The notes beneath the pieces are model-generated. The model was not told the origin of the DNA. It saw only the letters and a program-made list of their open reading frames with translations, and ran no database searches. The position numbers and the translations under genes are program-made. 5,879 nucleotides of DNA from Bacteroidales bacterium (GTDB lineage: Bacteria; Bacteroidota; Bacteroidia; Bacteroidales; Dysgonomonadaceae): positions 1 through 5,879 of the forward strand of contig JAAZMQ010000106.1 in assembly GCA_012798745.1 (NCBI GenBank), given 5' to 3'. Shown one piece after another: positions 1 to 5,879 of this stretch; the stretch's first letter is position 1; each line of letters opens with the position of its first letter.

Positions 1-451
1 AGTTTTCACGAGAATAATCAAACCTATCCCACACTTCAATTTGCACAATAATATCGCGTTTAGCCGTCTCTTTCAGAAAAAAATCAAATCTATTCCAATA
101 CGCATCGTTCCAGCGATTAAGATCGTATTTGCCGTTTTTTAATTTTTTGTACGGATAAAGCTCAAAACCCCGGTCAGGACGGTCACTCATCGTATTCCGC
201 ACATAATTAGCCCCGATTGCTTTCATGGAATCGAGATGCGGAATCAATATATCAACCGGCCATTGGAACAAGTTATCATCGTTGCTTGCGCCCAACAACA
301 TCACCGGTTCTCCTTTATACTGCCAGTACCAAAGATTATCCGCCCATGGTTGAATACTATTGAAGGAATTTTTCGCTTGTCCACTCGTTATTAACAGGAA
401 AATTGCAGCAATAATGGCTAAAGACTTAATTATCAATTTTTTGTTTTTCAT
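1..451 (-). CDS. Secreted glycoside hydrolase-like protein, N-terminal part (truncated by the window edge)
   Basis: The first 150 residues are open with no stop; the C-terminus lies outside the window. The ATG at 451 is followed by a classic Sec signal peptide: basic start (KNKK, residues 2-5), a hydrophobic stretch at about 6-22, and a likely cleavage site after GQA at residue 26. There is no lipobox cysteine, so the product is probably periplasmic or exported rather than a lipoprotein. The mature part is rich in aromatic residues and begins PWADNLWYWQYKGEPVMLLG (35-54), followed by ASNDDNLFQWP (55-65), GANYVRNTMSD (80-90), YWNRFDFFLKETAKRD (118-133) and IIVQIEVWDRFDYS (134-147). The alternation of a strand carrying acidic or polar ends with helices resembles the start of a (beta/alpha)8 barrel of the GH5/GH140/DUF4038-like kind common in Bacteroidetes polysaccharide loci. 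Assignment to a hydrolase is inference; family, substrate and catalytic acids cannot be fixed from this fragment. It lies 133 bases downstream of nifJ on the same strand, and metabolic linkage is not evident. Confidence 0.75.
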   Translation of the reverse strand, partial: MKNKKLIIKSLAIIAAIFLLITSGQAKNSFNSIQPWADNLWYWQYKGEPVMLLGASNDDNLFQWPVDILIPHLDSMKAIGANYVRNTMSDRPDRGFELYPYKKLKNGKYDLNRWNDAYWNRFDFFLKETAKRDIIVQIEVWDRFDYSREN

Positions 452-475
452 AACACATGATTTTGGTAAGTTCAA

Positions 476-543
476 GTGTTTTTCTTTCTCATTGCTTCGT
501 TTCGCCTAAGCTCCACTTTGCAATGAGAAAGATATCAAAACAC
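476..543. repeat. Long interrupted palindrome (stem-loop) between nifJ and the left-edge gene
   Basis: The inner arms at 483-495 (TCTTTCTCATTGC) and 520-532 (GCAATGAGAAAGA) are perfect reverse complements over 13 bp, enclosing a 24-base loop. A further 7-bp pair, GTGTTTT at 476-482 with AAAACAC at 537-543, extends the stem directly, leaving only a four-base bulge (TATC, 533-536) on one side. The total is 20 paired positions. It sits downstream of nifJ and 25 bases upstream of the next start codon on the same strand. It could end the nifJ transcript, stabilise its 3' end, or be one copy of a dispersed intergenic palindrome. Neither strand shows a U-run immediately after the stem, so it is not a textbook intrinsic terminator. 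The structure is seen directly; its role is unknown. Confidence 0.7.
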
Positions 544-563
544 CAACCGATTTATTGTTCATC

Positions 564-585
564 AGTTCCTACAACATCGGGAACT
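564..585 (-). other. Small inverted repeat at the nifJ stop codon
   Basis: AGTTCC at 564-569 and GGAACT at 580-585 form a perfect 6-bp inverted repeat with a 10-base loop; its upstream end overlaps the first-read... edge of the nifJ stop codon (585-587). In the nifJ transcript it would be a short hairpin right after translation ends, but no U-tract follows. It may be chance, or may cooperate with the larger stem-loop downstream in defining the nifJ 3' end. Confidence 0.25.
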
Positions 586-3500
586 TATTCTTTTTCTATA
601 GAAGTAGAAAAATCGGCCTCAGCCATCCGTTTATAAGTACGATAACGCCACTGAGCATTTTCTTTTGCAGCTGCAAAAAGCTTCTTAGCGTCCTCAGGGA
701 AAGTTTTTTCCAACGATGTATAACGTACTTCACCACGCAGAAAATCTTCAAACTTATCCCAATCGGGTTCTTTACTATCGAGTATAAATGGATTTTTCCC
801 TTCTTTTTCGAGCTGCGGATTATAACGCCACAAATGCCAATAGCCACATTCTACAGCAGCTTTTTCTTCGGCTTGAGAACGCCCCATGCCTCCTTTCAAG
901 CCATGGCTGATACAAGGCGAATAGGCAATAATAAGCGATGGTCCGTCGTAAGCTTCCGCTTCTTTCAGTACTTTAAGAAAATGATTCATATTGGCACCCA
1001 TAGCTACTTGCGCAACATACACATAACCATAAGTGGCTGCAATCATTCCCAAGTCTTTCTTACGAATACGTTTACCCGCAGCAGCAAATTTTGCCACAGC
1101 AGCAATAGGTGTTGCTTTGGAGGATTGACCTCCCGTATTGGAATATACTTCGGTATCCAGGACAAGAATATTAATATCCTGACCCATAGCCAATACGTGA
1201 TCGAGACCGCCAAAACCGATGTCATATGCCCAACCGTCTCCACCAAATGCCCAAATAGAACGTTTTACAAGATAACGTTCCAAAGAGAGAAGCTCAGCAG
1301 CAAGCGGATGGGTATTCTCTTTTAACAATGGAACAAGTTTAGAGTGGATCTCCAACGTTTTTTCACCGTCATTTTTATTGTCCATCCATTCTTGGAACAC
1401 TATTTTCTCTTCTTCAGAAAATTCGTCCGATTCGATTCCTTTCTTCATCAAATATTCAATGCGGTTGCGCATGGCCGAATTTGCCAAAACAAAACCAAAC
1501 CCGAACTCTGCATTGTCTTCAAACAACGAATTCGCCCATGTAGGCCCTCTACCCTGATCATTAACCGTATAAGGAACAGACGGGGCCGATGCACCATAAA
1601 TGGAAGAGCAACCGGTTGCATTTGCTATCATCATCCGATCACCATACAATTGAGTGATCAACTTGATATACGGAGTTTCGCCGCAACCCGCACATGCACC
1701 CGAAAATTCAAACAAAGGTTGTGCAAATTGTGAATTCTTCACGTTGAGCTTCACATCAACCAAATGCGCCTTATTGGTCACCTTATTTATCATGTAATCC
1801 CAATTCTTCTGATTTTCGTATTGGGTGATAATGGGCTCCATTGTAAGCGCTTTCTCTCCCTTCCTTCCCGGACAAATATCGGCACAATTGCCGCAACCCA
1901 AACAGTCGAGAACATCCACCTGAATACGAAAACCCAGACCATCAAATTGCTTACCTTGAGCTTTCAATATTTCTACATCCTCACCCAACCCTTTTTGTTC
2001 GTTTTCATCGAGTAAAAAAGGACGTATGGTTGCATGGGGACAAACATAAGCACATTGGTTACACTGGATACAGTGTTCGGGGTGCCATTGCGGAACGAAA
2101 ACAGCCACACCGCGTTTTTCGTAAGCAGCTGTACCCGGTTCCCAACTCCCATCTTCACGACCTTTGAATACCGATATCGGTAAATCGTAGCCACGTTGAG
2201 CGTTCATGGGACGTACCACTTTCTGAATAAATTCAGGAGCATCGTCTTGCGTCTCTTGAACAACCTCAATGTTAGCCCATTCTGCAGGAATTTCCACTTT
2301 TTCAACCTCGCCACCCCTTTCCACTGCGGCAAAGTTCATTTTTACAACATCTTCTCCCTTTCTTCCGTACGATTTAACGATGAATTTCTTCATCTGATCT
2401 ACCGCCAAATCGTAAGGAATAACATTGGATATCTTGAAAAATGCCGATTGCAAAATGGTATTGGTACGATTTCCTAAACCAATTTCATCAGCAATCTTAG
2501 TTGCATTGATAATGTAAAAATTAATGTGTTTTTGAGCAAAATATTTTTTTATATGGTTGGGAAGATGATTGCCAACTTCTTCTTTGCTCCATAACGAATT
2601 CAGCAAAAACGTTCCTCCTTCTTTCAATCCACGTGTTACATCGTAAAGATTAAGATAAGCGGGAACATGACAGGCCACAAAATTAGGCGTATTTACTAAA
2701 TAGGTAGAACGTATGGGATTATCGCCAAAACGTAAATGTGAACAGGTAAAACCTCCTGATTTTTTGGAATCGTACGCGAAATAAGCCTGAACATATTTAT
2801 CGGTATTCTCCCCAATAATCTTAATGGTATTCTTATTCGCTCCTACCGTACCATCCGATCCGATGCCGTAAAATTTAGCCTCGTAAATGGTTTCGTCCAT
2901 CGAAATTTCTTCTTTTACCGGAAGCGATTTAAAAGTCACATCATCTACAATTCCAATGGTGAAATCGTTTTTCGGCATTTTCATCGCTAAATTCTCAAAT
3001 ACAGAAAGGATTTGCCCGGGTGTGGTATCTTTTGACGAAAGTCCATAAATACCTCCCACAATTTCAGGAGCATCTTCTTTTCCGTAATAACAATCCTTTA
3101 CATCCATATAGAGTGGTTGTCCCAACGCTCCGGGTTCTTTTGTGCGGTCGAGTACAGCAATTCGTTTTGCTGTTTTGGGTACTGCGGCAAGGAAAGCTTC
3201 AGCTTTGAAAGGGCGATACAAATGAACAGCAACAACACCTACTTTTTCTCCCTTGGCACGCAGGTAATCCACTACCTCACGAATGGTCTCCGTAACAGAT
3301 CCCATGGCAATGATCACTCTATCGGCTTCCGGATCGCCATAATAATCGAACAACCCGTATTTGCGACCGGTTACTTCGGCCAGTTTCAACAAATATTTTT
3401 CTACAATATCGGGCACAACCTCATAAAACGGATTAACCGCTTCGCGTGCCTGGAAATAAATATCATCGTTTTGCGCTGTTCCGCGGATAACCGGAGCATC

Positions 3501-4136
3501 GGGTCCCATAGCTCGCTTGCGAAAATCGGCCAATGCTTCGTAATTGATCAGCGGAGCCAAATCTTCATTGGTTAAAGCTTCAATTTTTTGTATCTCATGC
3601 GATGTGCGAAAACCATCGAAAAAATGAACAAATGGAACACGACTTTCAATTGCAGCTAAATGAGCTACGGCTGCCAAATCCATCACTTCTTGTACCGACC
3701 CGGTAGCAAAAAGAGCAAAACCGGTGGGTCTTACTGCCATCACATCCTGATGATCGCCTAAAATAGACAATGCTTGTGTAGCAATAGCGCGTGCCGAAAC
3801 ATGAAATACTCCCGGCAACAATTCCGCTGCTATTTTATACATGTTGGGTATCATCAACAACAGCCCCTGCGATGCGGTAAAAGTGGTTGTCAGAGCACCT
3901 GACTGCAACGATCCGTGAACCGCTCCTGCTGCACCCGCTTCAGACTGCATTTCCTGTACCAAAACAGGCTGTCCGAAAATGTTCTTTCGTCCTGTAGCAG
4001 ACCATTCATCGACATACTCTGCCATTGTTGATGACGGTGTGATAGGGTATATCGCCGCTACTTCGCTAAACATATACGCAATATGTGCCGCAGCTTGATT
4101 CCCATCACAAGTCAAGTAGTTTTTTTCTTTTGCCAT
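585..4136 (-). CDS. nifJ: Pyruvate:ferredoxin (flavodoxin) oxidoreductase, single-chain type, complete
   Basis: This enzyme oxidatively decarboxylates pyruvate with CoA to acetyl-CoA and CO2, passing electrons to ferredoxin or flavodoxin; it is cytoplasmic and oxygen-sensitive. The 1183 residues match the usual single-chain length of roughly 1170-1200. Visible domains in order: the N-terminal pyruvate/thiamine domain with YPITPSS (30-36) and EMQSEAGAAGA (from 62); the domain II and gamma-type region, with GIGSDGTVGANKNTIK near 425; a two-cluster ferredoxin domain with CIQCNQCAYVCP (Cys 689, 692, 695, 699) and CLGCGNCADICP (Cys 745, 748, 751, 755); and the C-terminal thiamine-diphosphate domain. 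The third [4Fe-4S] cluster has its four expected cysteines: 815 and 818 (GACAGCGE), 843 (ATGCSS) and 1075 (SPCISHG). The TPP/Mg motif starts GDGWAYD (966-972) and reaches the Asn of YSNTGGQ at 1000. No long C-terminal extension like that of the Desulfovibrio africanus enzyme follows. The ATG at 4136 is the first in frame after an upstream TAA; no Shine-Dalgarno is present, as is usual in Bacteroidetes. Despite the symbol, nothing nearby suggests nitrogen fixation; a fermentative role is more likely. Confidence 0.98.
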   Translation of the reverse strand: MAKEKNYLTCDGNQAAAHIAYMFSEVAAIYPITPSSTMAEYVDEWSATGRKNIFGQPVLVQEMQSEAGAAGAVHGSLQSGALTTTFTASQGLLLMIPNMYKIAAELLPGVFHVSARAIATQALSILGDHQDVMAVRPTGFALFATGSVQEVMDLAAVAHLAAIESRVPFVHFFDGFRTSHEIQKIEALTNEDLAPLINYEALADFRKRAMGPDAPVIRGTAQNDDIYFQAREAVNPFYEVVPDIVEKYLLKLAEVTGRKYGLFDYYGDPEADRVIIAMGSVTETIREVVDYLRAKGEKVGVVAVHLYRPFKAEAFLAAVPKTAKRIAVLDRTKEPGALGQPLYMDVKDCYYGKEDAPEIVGGIYGLSSKDTTPGQILSVFENLAMKMPKNDFTIGIVDDVTFKSLPVKEEISMDETIYEAKFYGIGSDGTVGANKNTIKIIGENTDKYVQAYFAYDSKKSGGFTCSHLRFGDNPIRSTYLVNTPNFVACHVPAYLNLYDVTRGLKEGGTFLLNSLWSKEEVGNHLPNHIKKYFAQKHINFYIINATKIADEIGLGNRTNTILQSAFFKISNVIPYDLAVDQMKKFIVKSYGRKGEDVVKMNFAAVERGGEVEKVEIPAEWANIEVVQETQDDAPEFIQKVVRPMNAQRGYDLPISVFKGREDGSWEPGTAAYEKRGVAVFVPQWHPEHCIQCNQCAYVCPHATIRPFLLDENEQKGLGEDVEILKAQGKQFDGLGFRIQVDVLDCLGCGNCADICPGRKGEKALTMEPIITQYENQKNWDYMINKVTNKAHLVDVKLNVKNSQFAQPLFEFSGACAGCGETPYIKLITQLYGDRMMIANATGCSSIYGASAPSVPYTVNDQGRGPTWANSLFEDNAEFGFGFVLANSAMRNRIEYLMKKGIESDEFSEEEKIVFQEWMDNKNDGEKTLEIHSKLVPLLKENTHPLAAELLSLERYLVKRSIWAFGGDGWAYDIGFGGLDHVLAMGQDINILVLDTEVYSNTGGQSSKATPIAAVAKFAAAGKRIRKKDLGMIAATYGYVYVAQVAMGANMNHFLKVLKEAEAYDGPSLIIAYSPCISHGLKGGMGRSQAEEKAAVECGYWHLWRYNPQLEKEGKNPFILDSKEPDWDKFEDFLRGEVRYTSLEKTFPEDAKKLFAAAKENAQWRYRTYKRMAEADFSTSIEKE

Positions 4137-4421
4137 AATAGGATAAACGTATTTTAAATGTTAATTTTGATGTTTCACTTTTTAATTAAAAGGGATCAAC
4201 TCTCAAAAAGCTGTACGAAAGTATTACAAATATATGAAAATACAAACTTATTTTTCAATTTTATCTTTCAAATCGATTTTTTCATAGTTTTCAACCCACT
4301 GATAAAGAAAAAATTGAGCATCTTATCGAAACATAACAATAAAATTTTTAATTTGTTAAACTATAATAAGAAATAATCAATTTATTTTGTTTGACGTTAT
4401 AAAGATAAAAACAATCAAAAG
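4137..4421. other. AT-rich divergent intergenic region between nifJ and otsA
   Basis: This 285-base spacer separates two start codons facing away from each other and should hold both promoters. It is strikingly rich in A and T. I see a good nifJ promoter candidate in it (separate entry). For otsA I do not find a convincing pair: TTTG at 4352-4355 and TTTTG at 4385-4389 are present, but no TAnnTTTG box lies at the right distance. TATAAT at 4362-4367 lacks a matching upstream box. No protein-coding frame with a plausible product, tRNA or recognisable riboswitch was seen. Confidence 0.6.
4227..4260 (-). promoter_or_regulatory. Candidate Bacteroidetes-type promoter for nifJ
   Basis: Read on the minus strand, TATATTTG (4234 down to 4227) matches all fixed positions of the Bacteroidetes -7 consensus TAnnTTTG. 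AATTG (4260 down to 4256) supplies the TTG core of the -33 box, with 21 bases between them, close to the usual 19-21. Transcription would start near 4220 and give a leader of about 85 bases before the nifJ ATG. The motif match is seen; use in vivo is inferred, and in such AT-rich DNA a chance match is possible. Confidence 0.5.
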
Positions 4422-5879
4422 ATGAAAATAATAATCATTGCAAATAGACTACCCATAAAAATAGAAAAAAAGAACAACAGGCTCCGCATAATCCGAAGCG
4501 AAGGCGGACTTTCAACCGGAATGGGATCGTTGGAACTACCTGTAGAGAAGCATTGGATCGGATGGCCGGGAATTTATACCGATAGTGAAGAAGAAAAAGA
4601 AAAAATCACCAAAAGATTAAAAAAGTTCAACTATCATCCCGTTTTCTTGTCAGCCGAACAAATCGAAAATTATTATGAAGGATACAGCAACAGTATTATC
4701 TGGCCACTATGCCACTATTTCTTTTCTTTTGTTCAATACAAAACCAAATTTTGGGAGACTTACCAACAGGTAAATATGCAGTTTTGTGAAGCAGCACTTC
4801 CCTTTATCGAAGACGACGACCTCGTTTGGGTACACGATTATCATCTGATGCTGCTCCCCAAAATGATTCGAAATATCCGGCCAACAGTCAATATCGGCTA
4901 CTTCCATCATATCCCTTTCCCTCCATACGAACTTTTTCGCGTGCTACCCGAAAGAGAAGAGTTGCTCAACGGTTTGCTGGGTGCCGACCTCATCGGGTTT
5001 CATGTCCACGACTACATGCGCCATTTCCTCAGTGCCATTTACCGGGTACTCGACCTCAACTGTCAACTTGACGAAATTTATCTTGAAGACCGTATTGTTC
5101 ACGTCGATGCTTTCCCGATGGGGATCAACTATGAACAATACCACAATGCTTCATCTCTTCCGGCTGTACAAAAGAAAGTGAACAAACTCAAACAAAAACT
5201 CGGCAGACAATCCATTATACTTTCCGTTGACCGGTTGGATTACAGCAAGGGTATTTTACACCGATTGAATGGTTTTGCTTTATTTTTGAAAAATCATCCG
5301 GAATATCACGAGAAAGTGTCGCTTATGATGATTGTTGTACCTTCGCGAAGTACTGTAAACAAATATGCCGATCTGAAAACCGAGATCGATCAGTTGATCG
5401 GAAAAATCAATGGTCTTTACTCCAAACCGGGCTGGACACCTATACACTATTTTTATCGGGGTTTTGAATTTAATGAACTTGTAGCCATGTACAGCCTTGC
5501 TGATATTGCTTTGGTGACACCGCTGCGCGACGGTATGAATTTGGTCTCAAAAGAATATCTCGCTACAAAAAGCAACGATAATCCGGGCGTACTTATTCTC
5601 AGCGAAATGGCAGGATCAGCAGCTGAACTCCCGGAAGCCATTATTATTAATCCAAACAATATAAAAGACATAGAAAGAGCTATTGTACAAGCACTTTCCA
5701 TGAGTAAAGAAGAAAAAAAAGAACGTTTGGAAAAGATGCAAAAACGCATTTCAAAGCAAACCGTAAAAAAATGGGCAAACGATTTTATCGATGAAATGCA
5801 ATTCATTAAACGACAAAACCGTGAAATATTGACTAAAATAATCGAAAAAGAACAGTTCGATCAAATCAAACAAAAGTAC
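4422..5879 (+). CDS. otsA: Trehalose-6-phosphate synthase (GT20), N-terminal part of a probable synthase/phosphatase fusion; 3' end outside the window
   Basis: The synthase transfers glucose from UDP-glucose to glucose-6-phosphate to make trehalose-6-phosphate in the cytoplasm, the first step of the OtsA/OtsB route to trehalose. The 486 visible residues cover the whole GT20 fold. Motifs: IIIANRLPI at 4-12 with Arg9; the sugar-phosphate loop SEGGLSTGMG (26-35); WIGWPG (45-50); Tyr88 and Trp94 in YSNSIIWP; HDYH with Asp139; HHIPFP with His163; SVDRLDYSKGI with Arg271 and Lys276; and LRDGMNLVSKE with Asp370 and Glu378. These correspond to the known donor- and acceptor-binding residues of E. coli OtsA. 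The frame remains open after the GT20 domain should end (about residue 465) and the last residues, a charged helix ending QIKQKY, resemble the linker before the LDYDGTL motif of fused trehalose phosphatases, which are common in Bacteroidetes; the phosphatase itself is not visible. The ATG at 4422 is the first after an in-frame TGA at 4392. An A-rich leader replaces a Shine-Dalgarno. Confidence 0.95.
   Translation, partial: MKIIIIANRLPIKIEKKNNRLRIIRSEGGLSTGMGSLELPVEKHWIGWPGIYTDSEEEKEKITKRLKKFNYHPVFLSAEQIENYYEGYSNSIIWPLCHYFFSFVQYKTKFWETYQQVNMQFCEAALPFIEDDDLVWVHDYHLMLLPKMIRNIRPTVNIGYFHHIPFPPYELFRVLPEREELLNGLLGADLIGFHVHDYMRHFLSAIYRVLDLNCQLDEIYLEDRIVHVDAFPMGINYEQYHNASSLPAVQKKVNKLKQKLGRQSIILSVDRLDYSKGILHRLNGFALFLKNHPEYHEKVSLMMIVVPSRSTVNKYADLKTEIDQLIGKINGLYSKPGWTPIHYFYRGFEFNELVAMYSLADIALVTPLRDGMNLVSKEYLATKSNDNPGVLILSEMAGSAAELPEAIIINPNNIKDIERAIVQALSMSKEEKKERLEKMQKRISKQTVKKWANDFIDEMQFIKRQNREILTKIIEKEQFDQIKQKY

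Noticed and set aside
533..540. Possible promoter box for the left-edge gene (minus-strand TATC-type -7 element near 536-529)
   Set aside because: TATCTTTC differs from TAnnTTTG at its last base, has no TTTG at the proper upstream distance, and lies inside the palindrome arm, so I do not call it a promoter.
555..1325. 256-residue plus-strand open frame antisense to the 3' part of nifJ
   Set aside because: It lies wholly over the conserved, cofactor-binding C-terminal region of nifJ, its translation is rich in Phe/Ser/Ile/Arg as expected from the complement of a coding strand, and it shows no recognisable domain or upstream signal.
3117..3575. 152-residue plus-strand open frame within nifJ
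   Set aside because: It is antisense to intact nifJ sequence, has no family resemblance and a composition typical of a shadow frame; the same applies to the other shorter plus-strand frames between 1344 and 3208.
585..4136. nifJ as evidence of a nitrogen-fixation locus
   Set aside because: The name is historical. No nif structural, cofactor or regulatory gene is present in the window, and single-chain pyruvate:ferredoxin oxidoreductases are general anaerobic metabolism enzymes.
4158..4376. 72-residue plus-strand open frame in the nifJ/otsA spacer
   Set aside because: The sequence is very AT-rich, so the translation is mostly Phe, Leu, Ile, Asn and Lys without a recognisable motif, and it covers the nifJ promoter candidate. 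It is most likely non-coding.
5453..5806. 117-residue minus-strand open frame opposite otsA
   Set aside because: It overlaps the donor-site region of otsA (Asp370/Glu378), which is clearly the coding strand, and has no independent support; the smaller minus-strand frames at 4707-5144 are rejected for the same reason.

Overview
The window looks like a chromosomal segment from a strictly or mainly anaerobic member of the Bacteroidetes, probably order Bacteroidales. The basis is moderate GC content, AT-rich spacers, start codons preceded by A/T-rich sequence with no Shine-Dalgarno motif, a Bacteroidetes-type promoter (TTG ... TATATTTG) upstream of the central gene, a single-chain pyruvate:ferredoxin oxidoreductase, and a trehalose-6-phosphate synthase of the type usually fused to its phosphatase in this phylum. 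The genus is not determinable from the window; a Dysgonomonadaceae-like genome is only a guess.

Layout, left to right. (1) Bases 1-451, minus strand: the N-terminal 150 residues of a secreted protein that resembles a TIM-barrel glycoside hydrolase, cut by the window edge. (2) Bases 452-584: a short spacer holding a conspicuous long interrupted palindrome (476-543) and a small hairpin touching the nifJ stop codon. (3) Bases 585-4136, minus strand: a complete 1183-residue pyruvate:ferredoxin (flavodoxin) oxidoreductase, nifJ, with all expected cofactor motifs. (4) Bases 4137-4421: a very AT-rich divergent intergenic region with a plausible nifJ promoter. (5) Bases 4422-5879, plus strand: the GT20 trehalose-6-phosphate synthase domain (otsA) with every catalytic residue I could check, running off the right edge and probably continuing into a phosphatase domain.

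The genes do not form an obvious pathway. NifJ is central anaerobic carbon metabolism (pyruvate to acetyl-CoA, CO2 and reduced ferredoxin), OtsA makes the precursor of trehalose, an osmotic/stress solute, and the left gene probably acts on extracellular or periplasmic glycans. nifJ and otsA are divergently transcribed and appear to be separate transcription units. I found no mobile element, tRNA, rRNA, CRISPR array or toxin/defence module, and nothing that I would call a new biological system. The least explained items are the palindrome at 476-543 and the exact function of the left-edge secreted protein.
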